A DNA stretch of 64,000 nt from Dyadobacter linearis (GTDB lineage: Bacteria; Bacteroidota; Bacteroidia; Cytophagales; Spirosomataceae): the NCBI RefSeq assembly GCF_907165045.1, contig NZ_CAJRAU010000001.1, positions 1,420,057-1,484,056 of the forward strand, given 5' to 3'. Shown here in pieces: positions 17,330 through 26,657 of this stretch. The notes below the pieces were generated by a model, which was not told the DNA's origin, did no database searches, and worked only from the letters and a program-made list of their open reading frames with translations. Made by a program: the position numbers and the translations under genes. How positions within the stretch are numbered: position 1 is the first letter of the stretch; each line of letters opens with the position of its first letter.

Positions 17330-17707
17330 ATGAAGATTGTAATTATTGAAGATGAGAGAGATTTGGGAGTGTTGATGCGCAATTTTCTAGTGAGACAGCT
17401 TAATATCAGGGAGCCAGAAGCGGCTATTAAGGTAGCAGGATCCCTGAATGAGGGTATGGCTTGCATAACCGAAATAATGCCGGATTGGGTATTCATTGAC
17501 AACAACTTACCTGATGGAAAAGGTATAGGCGAAATTCAGAAGATAAAAAGTATATATCCGGACAAGAAGGTTTATATCGTCACAATGAGCGCCATGACCA
17601 ATTTGCGCGACGAGGCTTTTAAAAATGGAGCAGACTATTTCCTGGACAAGCCGATCAGCTTTGTCGAGATCCGAAACATCTTCTCCCAGCACCGCGGAGA
17701 AGCTTAA
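17330..17707 (+). CDS. Stand-alone response-regulator receiver protein
   Basis: The 125-residue protein is a single CheY-like receiver domain without an output domain. The acidic pocket is E7/D8, the phosphoacceptor is D57 in VFIDNNLPDG, the switch residue is in VTMSA near 87, and the conserved lysine is K107 in FLDKPIS. A lone receiver may act as a phosphate shuttle or sink or bind a partner protein. The sigma-54 promoter candidate upstream suggests it is switched on by the RpoN/NtrC module encoded nearby, perhaps as feedback; that link is inference. Confidence 0.88.
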   Translation: MKIVIIEDERDLGVLMRNFLVRQLNIREPEAAIKVAGSLNEGMACITEIMPDWVFIDNNLPDGKGIGEIQKIKSIYPDKKVYIVTMSAMTNLRDEAFKNGADYFLDKPISFVEIRNIFSQHRGEA

Positions 17708-17839
17708 TTTCTGAGAAAGAAAAGGGTGTTTTTACAGTAGAGAAATTTGCGTCAGTTGGGGATGCGCGGTAAAGAAGACGTAGAAAATATTTCTCACAGA
17801 CCTGTTCCGCACGGATTTCGCCAACTTATTAAATTCAGA

Positions 17840-20116
17840 TTAAAAAAGAACAGGGCAATGCGTGCCCGATTTATTTCGCGAGCCCGGCAACTTCACTTTC
17901 TGACTCCGGTACCTGACTCGCTTCGTCTTGTCTTCGTCGCTCTTCTTCTTCTCGTAAGCTACCAGCTTGAAATCGTATTCAGGAATAAAATAATCTTCAT
18001 TGTACTCGGCAACCGGCAGCGGCATATAGTGTCGTCCTGGGAAGGTCAGCACGTCATATTCATAATCGTACAAATAGATCGTCACAAATCCGTCGCGGCT
18101 GTATTTGATCCCGATATCAGAAAACGGGCTATTCTCACCCGCTGAGGCTACGAGTCGCATCATTTCCTTTTGCTTCCCTTTCGCAAGTACGGTCATATTG
18201 TATTGAAACACCCGGTGAAGCGAATCGATTTGCAGTGCTACTCCCAGGTAATATTTGGCATCCTTGATCCGCTCCTGTCCCGCGTACATGATTGCGGTAT
18301 TGTTCAATGCACTTTTATCCTGATAGGTCTGGTAGCTTAGTTTCGCCTCATCATATTTTTCAAGATAGCGGTATACATTTCCTTGATTTACATTATAGAA
18401 CTTGCGTGAAGGCGCTACTTCCATTGCCTTTTTAAAATCCTCAAAAGCGCCGTCATAACGCGCATTCGCCTCATTCACCTGACGTTTCTGATCGTGGCGG
18501 TTGCCGATATATGCCTGGATAATACCGTGGTTATTGTGCAGGAAAGGCAAGTCGGGCTTTTCTCTTACTAAGCTGTCGAATAGCGCCATTGATTTGTCGA
18601 GCTGATCGTTTTCCAGCAGCACTACCCCCCACCCGTTCTGTGCATTCACATTGGAAGGATTCAGGGAAACTGCTTTTTTGAATACCTGATAGCTTTTTTT
18701 ATACATATCGAAGTGGAGGAGCAGGTTCCCGTAATTGCTCCACATCAGATCGTAACCCTGCTCGTATTGCAGTGCTTTTGCCAGGAAAGTACCCGCTTCC
18801 GAGTAGCGTTTTTGGTCGATCATAATGCCGCTCATACCTGCCAGCGCTTCGTAACGCGTCGCGTCGAGCTTGATCGCTTTTTGGAAATCATCCTGCGCTT
18901 CGCTGGTGCGTTTCAGATAGTATTCGGAAAATGCTTTGGTAACAAAAAGATCGGCAAAAAACCGGTTGTGTTCATCCAGTGCTTTTTCTGCTTTCTTAAA
19001 ATCCTTCAAAGCCAGCTCGTATTTACGCTGACCATAATATGAAACCGCGCGGCCGAGATAGGCAGGCAAATAGGTCGAATCCTTTTTTATAACCCGGTCG
19101 AAAAGTGTGAATGCTGTCTGATACTCGCGCTTCGAAAGATGCGTATTCGCGATTCCCGACTGCAATGCAGGTGTTTCACGTTTGAGCGTGGAAGCCAGCT
19201 TGTAGTAACGCTGCGCTTCGCTGATCTGCTTCAATCCATAATTCGAATGCGCCATTCCCAGGTAAGCATCGCCCCGGAAAGTGCGGTCGTCGGTTTCGAG
19301 ATAGGAGGAGAAAACGGCCTTTGCGGGGCCAAACTGATTGAGGGAAAGCAATGCATTTGCATATCGGATCTGTGCTTTCGGATGAGTACGTGCCACTTTT
19401 TCAAAATCTTTGACAGCCCGCTTTTCATTCCCGGTCCGCATCAGCATATCGCCGCGCTGGAGCCGGAACGCCATTTCATCTTTCTGCCTGATCGCGGTGG
19501 TAACTTCTTCAATGGCTTCCTCAGTCCGGCCACTGTATTTGTGTACCATTCCAAGATTGTAGTTCCATTTGCCGCCGCTGTTCTTTGCTGAATTACCGGC
19601 TGCAAAATCAGCCGCCTCGCTGTATTTTTTCTGTTTACCAAAAGAAACGACCGTATTCAGGTTTGCATGTGTGCCGCCGGGCGCCTGGCTGAAATCGTTT
19701 CGTGCTGCGTCGTATTTTCCGGAAAGCAATGCAAAAAGCCCTCTGTTGTAGCGTAGTTGCGGCTCCTGCTCGTTCAGGTCGAGCGCTTCCATGATGTGCA
19801 GTGCCTTCTGATAGTTCCCCAGCAGCGCGAGTATCACCGCCTCGTTGTTCATCCGCTGAACCGAATCGGAGGGTTGAAATGCTTGTTTGTGATAGAGAGA
19901 GTAGGCAGCCTGCAATTCGCGGATACCGCGCTGATAAGACTTTTCCCTTATTAATGCGGGATTGTTTTCTTCAAAAGAGCGGTTAAAAACCGGCAGTAAA
20001 TCTTTGACCAGTCTCTGACATTCGCCAAAGTCCTGCGCAGCAACTTCACCGGAACCTAATACGGTCAGCATCAGCCATATACTTGATAAAACAAGTAAGT
20101 AGATTCTCTGTACCAT
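17840..20116 (-). CDS. Exported tetratricopeptide-repeat protein
   Basis: From the ATG at 20116 the protein has 758 residues; a TTG at 20122 is in frame but less likely. It starts with a signal peptide (hydrophobic 6-22, ending VAAQ) and then consists mostly of helical TPR units from about 85 to 640. Repeats are easy to see by their W/Y-x-x-LG-x-x-Y pattern, for example YLGRAVSYYGQRKYELAL and YGNLLLHFDMYKKSYQVF. The last 120 residues are not TPR and are rich in Tyr and Asp. It probably acts as a periplasmic or surface scaffold; no partner is indicated. Divergent from the GH13 gene, alone on its strand. Confidence 0.85.
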   Translation of the reverse strand: MVQRIYLLVLSSIWLMLTVLGSGEVAAQDFGECQRLVKDLLPVFNRSFEENNPALIREKSYQRGIRELQAAYSLYHKQAFQPSDSVQRMNNEAVILALLGNYQKALHIMEALDLNEQEPQLRYNRGLFALLSGKYDAARNDFSQAPGGTHANLNTVVSFGKQKKYSEAADFAAGNSAKNSGGKWNYNLGMVHKYSGRTEEAIEEVTTAIRQKDEMAFRLQRGDMLMRTGNEKRAVKDFEKVARTHPKAQIRYANALLSLNQFGPAKAVFSSYLETDDRTFRGDAYLGMAHSNYGLKQISEAQRYYKLASTLKRETPALQSGIANTHLSKREYQTAFTLFDRVIKKDSTYLPAYLGRAVSYYGQRKYELALKDFKKAEKALDEHNRFFADLFVTKAFSEYYLKRTSEAQDDFQKAIKLDATRYEALAGMSGIMIDQKRYSEAGTFLAKALQYEQGYDLMWSNYGNLLLHFDMYKKSYQVFKKAVSLNPSNVNAQNGWGVVLLENDQLDKSMALFDSLVREKPDLPFLHNNHGIIQAYIGNRHDQKRQVNEANARYDGAFEDFKKAMEVAPSRKFYNVNQGNVYRYLEKYDEAKLSYQTYQDKSALNNTAIMYAGQERIKDAKYYLGVALQIDSLHRVFQYNMTVLAKGKQKEMMRLVASAGENSPFSDIGIKYSRDGFVTIYLYDYEYDVLTFPGRHYMPLPVAEYNEDYFIPEYDFKLVAYEKKKSDEDKTKRVRYRSQKVKLPGSRNKSGTHCPVLF

Positions 20117-20412
20117 AGTCAAATAAAATGGCTCAAAAAGTCGTAACCTACGAGTAATGTCCCAGATTTACAATTATTACTTTAACCAGATGCTAAATCC
20201 CCGGTATTATATTATTTTTTCAAGAAATAGTAAAATCACTAAAAAAGTAGAAAGCATTTGTATCACGTAGCAATTTTGATCAGCTGCACACGCTATTTCT
20301 GGTTTGGATCAAAAAGGCAGGATGAAAGGAGGGCGTAGTTTTCAAAATGAATATCTTGCAGACAAAGAAAAGCCGCGATCCATTCCCCAATAAATATCAA
20401 AGTCAACAGACT

Positions 20413-22152
20413 ATGTCCCCAGTTAATCAGAATAAGTTTGTCATTTATCAGATTTTCACGCGCCTTTTCGGCAATCAAAATACAACCAACAAATGCTACG
20501 GTACAATCGAGGAAAATGGCTCCGGCAAGTTCAATGATATTACGGATACAGCTCTGAAAGCGCTGACCGATTTTGGTATCACGCACGTCTGGTACACAGG
20601 CGTTCTGGAACACGCCACGCTCACGGACTATTCGCAGTTTGGCATCCGGAACGATCATCCGCTCATCGTGAAAGGGATAGCGGGCTCGCCTTATGCGGTG
20701 AAAGATTATTACGATGTGGATCCGGATCTGGCAGTAGACGTAACCAAACGAATGCAGGAATTCGAGTCGCTTATTGCACGCACGCATTCGCACCAGCTGA
20801 AAGCAATCATTGATTTTATCCCTAATCACGTCGCTCGCCAATATCATTCGGATGCCCGCGCCGCCGGAGTAAAGGATTTCGGTGAAGAGGATGATAATAC
20901 GGTCAGTTTCAGTCCGTCCAACAACTTTTACTACATTCCCAATCACGATTTTATAGTGCCGGAAGGTCACACGCCACCGGTACCGCTGGCAACACCTTAC
21001 CACGAAAGACCTGCGAAAGCGACCGGAAATGATGTTTTCGCAGCCCAGCCAAGCCAATATGACTGGTACGAGACCATCAAGCTCAACTACGGTGTGGATT
21101 ATCAGAACGGCGGCGCGACCCATTTCTCTCCTATTCCTTCCACGTGGCTCAAAATGTATGATATTTTGAAATACTGGACTGAAAAAGGAGTGGACGGATT
21201 CCGGTGCGACATGGCGGAAATGGTACCGGTAGAGTTTTGGGCGTGGGTAATTCCTGAGATCAAAAAGTTAAAGCCGGAGATCATTTTCATCGCCGAGATC
21301 TATAACCCGGAGCAATATCACAATTACATTCACGTAGGAAAATTCGACTATCTGTACGATAAAGTCGGACTTTACAACTCGCTGCGGCGACTGATCGAGG
21401 GGCATGGAACAGCGGAGGATATTACCAGACTGTGGCAGCAGGAGTCGGGGGATATCAGTGAAAATATGCTTCGGTTTTTAGAAAATCATGACGAGCAGCG
21501 GATTGCGTCACGCTATTTTGCAGGTAATCCCTGGCTGGCAATTCCTGCGATGACACTCAGCGCTACGCTCCATACTGGCCCGATGATGGTGTATTTCGGT
21601 CAGGAACTGGGAGTTAATCCGCTGGTTGCCGAAGGATTTCAGGGCGAAGACGGGCGTACGACCATTTTCGATTACTGGGGCGTAACGGAGTTTCAGCAAT
21701 GGGTAAATGGCGGCCAGTTCAATACTGACCTTTTAACCAGCGAGCAACGTAAGCTCCGGGAGTTTTATGAAAGCCTGAATCACTTCGTGCTGACAAATGA
21801 GGCCGTTTTTGCAGGCGAATTTTATGACCTGCAATATGTAAACGTAGATGGGCAAAGTTACAATTACGACAAAAAGATCATTTACAGTTATCTCCGTCAC
21901 ACGCCGGATCAAAAGCTGCTTTTTATCTGCAATTTCAATCGGGAAAGGGCTGTTGAGACCAACGTTCGCATTCCGGAGGATGCGTGGAGTAATGTGTTGC
22001 AACTGGATAGCACCATTCAATATAAGCTTACTCCAATTTTCCCTGCATTTGCGGCAAAATTGCATCAGCAGGCTGCGAATATCACTTCCAGCGGGATTCA
22101 CGTCGAGCTTCCCCCGGCATCCGTCATCGTGTATGAAATAGTGAAAAAATAG
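20413..22152 (+). CDS. GH13 alpha-amylase-family glycoside hydrolase
   Basis: The enzyme is a GH13 family (beta/alpha)8-barrel. Numbered from the ATG at 20413 (579 residues), the catalytic nucleophile is D266 in DGFRCDMAE, the acid/base is E295 in FIAEIYNP and the transition-state stabiliser is D360 in ENHDEQR; the IIDFIPNHV segment is conserved region I. A C-terminal beta domain follows after about 480. There is no signal peptide, so it should act on cytoplasmic alpha-glucans or related sugars. An ATG at 20347 preceded by GGAGGG would add 22 residues; both starts are possible. The exact specificity is unknown. Confidence 0.88.
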   Translation: MSPVNQNKFVIYQIFTRLFGNQNTTNKCYGTIEENGSGKFNDITDTALKALTDFGITHVWYTGVLEHATLTDYSQFGIRNDHPLIVKGIAGSPYAVKDYYDVDPDLAVDVTKRMQEFESLIARTHSHQLKAIIDFIPNHVARQYHSDARAAGVKDFGEEDDNTVSFSPSNNFYYIPNHDFIVPEGHTPPVPLATPYHERPAKATGNDVFAAQPSQYDWYETIKLNYGVDYQNGGATHFSPIPSTWLKMYDILKYWTEKGVDGFRCDMAEMVPVEFWAWVIPEIKKLKPEIIFIAEIYNPEQYHNYIHVGKFDYLYDKVGLYNSLRRLIEGHGTAEDITRLWQQESGDISENMLRFLENHDEQRIASRYFAGNPWLAIPAMTLSATLHTGPMMVYFGQELGVNPLVAEGFQGEDGRTTIFDYWGVTEFQQWVNGGQFNTDLLTSEQRKLREFYESLNHFVLTNEAVFAGEFYDLQYVNVDGQSYNYDKKIIYSYLRHTPDQKLLFICNFNRERAVETNVRIPEDAWSNVLQLDSTIQYKLTPIFPAFAAKLHQQAANITSSGIHVELPPASVIVYEIVKK

Positions 22153-22284
22153 CTCCTGTATAAGCAGGTAAGGCCTTTTCATTGCTATTTTTACGTAATT
22201 GCGAAGTTTATAATTAAAATATTTAACCCTGCCAATAGCTCGGAGCGCCGGCCCGCAGTTAAATATCCGCTAAAAAAATTGAGT

Positions 22285-23103
22285 ATGTTGAGAATTGCAG
22301 TTTTATACATTCTGGTCTCTTTTTCAGGTGCTGTCCATGCGCAAACGAACCTGCAAAAGGTATTTGCGCAAAAAATGGATCTGCCGGAAAGCCGGGATAT
22401 CGGCACCCAGGTACTCCGGATGAGTGAATCGTTTCTGGGTACGCCCTACGTGGCGGGCACGCTCGAAGGCAATCCGACTGAAAAACTTGTTTGCAAGTTT
22501 GACGGGCTGGATTGTACTACACTTGTTGAAAGTGTGATCGCGCTAACCGTTGCAAAAAGCGAGAATGCAACCTTTGACGCATATAAAAATGAGCTGACCA
22601 AATTGCGTTACCGCGATGGGATCATTGACGGATATCCTTCCCGGCTGCATTATATTTTGGACTGGCTATATGAAAACGAGAAACGCGGCAGACTGGAAGA
22701 TATCACGGAAAAAGTAGGCGGGGTACCGTTTACAAAAAAGATCAACTTCATGACCAACCACGCCAATCTGTATGCCGCATTGGCTGAGAGTGAGGTTTGG
22801 GAGAAGGTTAAAGAACAAGAGAGCGAGATCAATACAAGAAAGCACAGCTATATTCCGAAAGCTGGCATTCAAAAGGCGGAACCGATGCTACATGATGGTG
22901 ATATTGTTGCATTCACCTCTTCTGTTGAGGGGCTGGACGTGAACCACATGGGTATTATAAGTAAAATTGGCAGCAGGGCCTATCTGATCCACGCTTCATT
23001 AAATGGAAAAAAAGTGATCATGACCAGTGTTCCCCTGGCTGAATATGTGGCGTCTGTCCCGAAACATACGGGAATGATCGTCGCGCGACTCAACGATATC
23101 TGA
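22285..23103 (+). CDS. DUF1460 amidase-like exported protein
   Basis: From the ATG at 22285 the protein has 272 residues, with a signal peptide (about 1-19, ending VHAQ); a TTG at 22279 is an unlikely alternative. It matches the DUF1460 family, an NlpC/P60-like fold with predicted N-acetylmuramoyl-L-alanine amidase activity. The likely catalytic cysteine is C77 in GLDCTTLVES, and the histidine is in VNHMGIIS near 222. The substrate is expected to be peptidoglycan or its fragments in the periplasm. It is followed after 7 bases by an MscS-type channel gene, probably in one operon. Confidence 0.82.
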   Translation: MLRIAVLYILVSFSGAVHAQTNLQKVFAQKMDLPESRDIGTQVLRMSESFLGTPYVAGTLEGNPTEKLVCKFDGLDCTTLVESVIALTVAKSENATFDAYKNELTKLRYRDGIIDGYPSRLHYILDWLYENEKRGRLEDITEKVGGVPFTKKINFMTNHANLYAALAESEVWEKVKEQESEINTRKHSYIPKAGIQKAEPMLHDGDIVAFTSSVEGLDVNHMGIISKIGSRAYLIHASLNGKKVIMTSVPLAEYVASVPKHTGMIVARLNDI

Positions 23104-23110
23104 CGAATGA

Positions 23111-24178
23111 ATGAATTTCATAGAAGCGTTTTTCTACAAAAATGAACCCTGGCTGATTGTCCTGATATCGGGCGTAGTTGGGTTTATAATCAGTGCATTA
23201 CTTATCAATATCATAAAAATTGCCGCCTTAAAAAGGCAGTGGAACGCCGTGAAAGCGATACGGGAGAATCTCACGAGCGTACTCTATTTTTTCGTCCCGA
23301 TGGTTTTTGTCACCGCCTCTACCCGGGCCTACTCCGCCATATATCCAGAATACGGCTGGCTTTTCGCGATCAGCAAGGTTTCCCTCATCGCCGCTACCAC
23401 GTGGCTGATGGTACGGGTGGTGATCATTGTTGAGAAGATTTTAGTCGACCAGCTTGATTTTAATAGCCCTGATAATAACCAGGCGCGGCGGATGTTCACG
23501 AAGATCAAATTCGTGAAGCGGATGGTTATTATTTTGATTGTGATTGTAGGCGTTTCCGTATTGCTGCTGAGTTTTGAAGGAGTACGCCAGTATGGTGTGG
23601 GTCTACTTACCTCGGCGGGGATTTTCAGTGTAATTATCGGTTTTGCAGCCCAAAAGTCTCTTGCTAACCTGATGGCGGGGATTCAGATCGCATTTACTCA
23701 ACCTATTAAAATAGACGATGTTGTGATCGTCGAAGGCGAGTGGGGCCGGATTGAGGAGATCAATCTGACTTATGTGGTGGTTAATATCTGGGATTTGAGA
23801 CGCATTGTACTTCCGATCACCTATTTTATTGAAACACCATTTCAAAACTGGACAAGAAATGACAGTGCGCTGATCGGTACTGCGTTTTTTCAACTGAATT
23901 ACCACGCACCTGTTCCGAAATTGCGTGAAAAGCTGAAAGAGATATTGGATAACACGCCGCTGTGGAATGGAAAGTCGTGGGCACTTCAGATTACGGATAC
24001 ACAGGGACAACTAATGGTAGTTCGGGCGATCATGTCGGCCCGTAATTCGAGCGAAACTTTTGATCTCAGGTGCCTGGTGCGTGAGAAAATGATCGAGTTC
24101 ATCGCAAAAGAATATCCCGAGGCGCTGCCTTCCACGCGTATCGAAGATTCGCAAAGCCAGGTTCGCATTCCTGAATAG
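23111..24178 (+). CDS. MscS-family mechanosensitive ion channel
   Basis: The 355-residue inner-membrane protein has four to five transmembrane helices (about 12-35, 55-75, 80-105, 140-160, 170-195). The MscS pore helix and the following beta domain are clear: AGIFSVIIGFAAQKSLANLM, then an Sm-like domain (IDDVVIVEGEWGRIEEI) and the alpha/beta C-terminal domain with LPITYFIETPFQNWTR. It releases solutes on membrane tension. It sits 7 bases after the DUF1460 gene, and its stop is next to a terminator hairpin. Confidence 0.9.
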   Translation: MNFIEAFFYKNEPWLIVLISGVVGFIISALLINIIKIAALKRQWNAVKAIRENLTSVLYFFVPMVFVTASTRAYSAIYPEYGWLFAISKVSLIAATTWLMVRVVIIVEKILVDQLDFNSPDNNQARRMFTKIKFVKRMVIILIVIVGVSVLLLSFEGVRQYGVGLLTSAGIFSVIIGFAAQKSLANLMAGIQIAFTQPIKIDDVVIVEGEWGRIEEINLTYVVVNIWDLRRIVLPITYFIETPFQNWTRNDSALIGTAFFQLNYHAPVPKLREKLKEILDNTPLWNGKSWALQITDTQGQLMVVRAIMSARNSSETFDLRCLVREKMIEFIAKEYPEALPSTRIEDSQSQVRIPE

Positions 24179-24184
24179 CATGAA

Positions 24185-24219
24185 AAAACTGGCCTCCGGA
24201 ATGTCCCGAGGCCAGTTTT
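24185..24219. terminator. Bidirectional terminator between MscS and kinase genes
   Basis: A perfect 12-base-pair stem, AAAACTGGCCTC with GAGGCCAGTTTT, with an 11-base loop, starting seven bases after the MscS stop. On the minus strand it is followed by a run of six T, on the plus strand by TTTTGCTTT, so it can serve the convergent genes on both sides. Bases 24220-24402 hold nothing else that I can identify. Confidence 0.85.
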
Positions 24220-24402
24220 GCTTTACTACTCACCTAACTCAATTTAACCTGGTATCGCTTCCTCCGGGTAATTCGGAATCAATAGCTGTTAAACTTCGTG
24301 CATACCGATCACCTCGGTTACGGATCTATATTGTCCGGGTGATCAGGTTACAAAAAACAGTCAGGCGGGTTAAAGTCGCATTAATGCTGAATTAAAAGCC
24401 AG

Positions 24403-25773
24403 TTAAAAAGGCGGAAACCGGACGATAAATGTAGTACCAGAGCCTAATACCGACTCGACATCGATCGTCGCTCCCTGCATATTGATAATGCGTTTGGTCA
24501 ATGCCAGCCCGATACCGTAACCCGCCTTTGTGATCGTGGCGCCGCTCCGGTAAAAAGTATCGAAAATATAAGGTAGCTCGGCGGGCGCAATGCCAATTCC
24601 GTTGTCTTTAAAGTTAATCCTGATCTGATCTTCGCTGGTTTCCAGCGAAACGTTAACCGTCTTATCATCAGAATACTTACAGGCATTATCCATCAGATTA
24701 ACGAATGCTGTTCTCAGCAGACTTTCGTCGCCGATCCGCATCAGCTGCCCCTCATCGTCAGGAATTTTTTCGTAGGTAACATTCACGTGGTATCCCGGAT
24801 TTTTTTGTTCGGTAGATGTTTTCGCCTGCCAGAGCACTTCATCTATCCTGATTTTTCTGAATGATACCTTGAATGTATTTTCGTCGGTCCGGGCGAGTTC
24901 GAGCAGTCTGTTCACCAACCCGTTCATTTCTTTCGCTTCTGCCCAAATACCCTGCAATGCGTCCTGGTATTCGTTCACCGAGCGTTCTTTCATAAGCCCC
25001 AGTTCCGCTTCGCTCATGATCAGTGCCAGGGGTGTACGCAGTTCGTGAGAGGCGTGGGAAACGAAATTCTTCTGCGCGACGAATGCGATTTCCAGCCGCG
25101 CGAGCATTTGATTGAAGGTTTCCGCCAGCAATGCGAGCTCGTCTTTCTCCCGCCCTACCTTTACTTTTTCGTGTAAATTCCCCGCCGAAATATTATTGAC
25201 CTGATCGATAATATCAGCAACCGGTTTGATCGCGTCATTAGAAAACTGCCAGCCTGCCACGGCGACCAGCACCAGCGACAGAAGCCAGCCGATGACCAGA
25301 ATTTCACGCAGCCGGTGCAGCTGGCTCATTCCCAGGTTATCATTGGCTATAATTACAACGATCCACGGCTTCCGGTGATCCTGCAAAATGTGCCTGGTGA
25401 CGATCACTTCCTTGTCCTGGTATTTGCTGCGGATCTCCCTCCCACCCCGCGCGTCGGCCAGCGATGATTTTGAAATGGTCAGATAGTCGGCGCCGCTCAT
25501 GTAGATAATCGAGTCAGCTCCGTCGTAAATCGTGATTTCCTCGTTTAGCAGGATGGTTTTGTTCTCTTTTTCGATCTTTTCAATATCCGCCTTGCTGATC
25601 CCGTTGCTCGCCTCTACCAGCTGTGCAATAGTCTGCGCGCGCTCGTTCAGAAATGAATAGAACCGCTTTTCCCTGTATTGATCGTAAAAAAAATAGATCG
25701 ACAGGCAAAAAAGTGCCATGATGGAGCCGACCAGCATGGTGAACATGAGCGTCAGACGGGCCTTGATATTCAT
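24403..25773 (-). CDS. Two-component sensor histidine kinase (paralogue of 4013-5380)
   Basis: This 456-residue inner-membrane kinase has transmembrane helices at about 8-29 and 158-178, a periplasmic region between them, a HAMP domain, and the phosphoacceptor H243 in SHASHELRTPL. The ATPase boxes are LMDNACKYS, FKDNGIGIA and GYGIGLALT. Its order and several motifs (NERAQT, SHASHELRTPLA) match the kinase at 4013-5380, so the two are paralogues, but the sensor regions differ strongly, which suggests different signals. Its start overlaps the regulator stop by four bases (ATGA). No target operon adjoins it. Confidence 0.92.
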   Translation of the reverse strand: MNIKARLTLMFTMLVGSIMALFCLSIYFFYDQYREKRFYSFLNERAQTIAQLVEASNGISKADIEKIEKENKTILLNEEITIYDGADSIIYMSGADYLTISKSSLADARGGREIRSKYQDKEVIVTRHILQDHRKPWIVVIIANDNLGMSQLHRLREILVIGWLLSLVLVAVAGWQFSNDAIKPVADIIDQVNNISAGNLHEKVKVGREKDELALLAETFNQMLARLEIAFVAQKNFVSHASHELRTPLALIMSEAELGLMKERSVNEYQDALQGIWAEAKEMNGLVNRLLELARTDENTFKVSFRKIRIDEVLWQAKTSTEQKNPGYHVNVTYEKIPDDEGQLMRIGDESLLRTAFVNLMDNACKYSDDKTVNVSLETSEDQIRINFKDNGIGIAPAELPYIFDTFYRSGATITKAGYGIGLALTKRIINMQGATIDVESVLGSGTTFIVRFPPF

Positions 25774-26447
25774 TCTTCCTTGAATATGTAACCCATTCCC
25801 ACTACCGTATGTATCAGCTTGTTAGGGTAGTCCTTATCTACTTTTTTTCTCAAAAAGTTAATGTAAACATCTATCACGTTGGTACCTGTATCAAAACGAA
25901 TATCCCACACCTGCTCGGCAATATCCACCCGGGATACTACCCTGCCGCGGTTCCGCATGAGGTATTCAAGCAATGCAAATTCTTTGGCTGTGAGGTCAAT
26001 GCGGTTTCCGGAGCGGCGCGCCACTTTTTCGTCCAGGTTCAGTTCCAGATCGGCGAGCGTAAGTACCTGGCTCGATTGCTCCCGCGTGGTATTTCTGTGG
26101 GATAATACCTTCACACGGGCGATCAGCTCGCGGAATTCGAAAGGTTTTACAAGATAATCGTCTCCACCGGCTTCAAAACCGTCAAGCTTGTCGTCGATCG
26201 TTCCCAGGGCGGTGAGAAATAGGATCGGTGTTGACAAACCGTCATTTCTGAGTTGCCGCGCCAGATCGTAACCGTTCAGCAGCGGCAGGTTTACATCGAG
26301 AATGATCACATCGAACCGGTAATTGGCCGCCATTTTTTTCCCGACTTGTCCGTCATACGCCAGCTCGACTTCCCAGGATTGTTCTTCGAGCCCGCGTTTG
26401 AGGAAACCGGCCAGTTTGGGTTCGTCTTCAACGACAAGGATTTTCAT
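25770..26447 (-). CDS. OmpR-family DNA-binding response regulator
   Basis: The 225-residue protein has a receiver domain (E7/D8, phosphoacceptor D51 in IILDVNLP, conserved K in DDYLVKPFEF) and a C-terminal winged helix (about 130-225). It overlaps the kinase gene downstream, so the pair is translated together. It is a paralogue of the regulator at 3314-4003; both end with a conserved K-L-I-H-T-x-x-G-M-G-Y-I pattern. The genes it controls are not apparent here. Confidence 0.92.
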   Translation of the reverse strand: MKILVVEDEPKLAGFLKRGLEEQSWEVELAYDGQVGKKMAANYRFDVIILDVNLPLLNGYDLARQLRNDGLSTPILFLTALGTIDDKLDGFEAGGDDYLVKPFEFRELIARVKVLSHRNTTREQSSQVLTLADLELNLDEKVARRSGNRIDLTAKEFALLEYLMRNRGRVVSRVDIAEQVWDIRFDTGTNVIDVYINFLRKKVDKDYPNKLIHTVVGMGYIFKEE

Positions 26448-26499
26448 AATGGATGATCAGTATTTAGATTCCAAATGTTGCACAGATTTCTACTTAAAA

Positions 26500-26528
26500 A
26501 AAGGCTGACCGAAATATCGGACAGCCTT
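26500..26528 (-). terminator. Terminator downstream of the DinB gene
   Basis: A stem AAAGGCTG-A-CCGA with TCGG-A-CAGCCTTT (one A-A mismatch) and a 4-base loop. Read on the minus strand the stem is followed by a long T run. It lies about 130 bases after the stop of the minus-strand gene at 26658-27218 and before the regulator start at 26447, so it insulates the two units. The bases 26530-26657 carry nothing else recognised. Confidence 0.8.
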
Positions 26529-26657
26529 TATGTCTATATCCACACCACTAGAACATTGACGAGCTATGTTTCGCAACGCTCTATTATTATGCAAAATAGA
26601 AAAATTTAGCAATAAACAATAGGTCGCAATGCAACTATACGAAATTTTATATAAGTA

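Noticed and set aside
20293..21123. Open frame on the minus strand (276 codons) over the GH13 gene start
   Set aside because: It is antisense to the conserved GH13 barrel and has no domain or start signal.
24180..24395. Plus-strand 71-codon frame after the MscS gene
   Set aside because: Its first codons are the terminator hairpin, and the rest has no motif.
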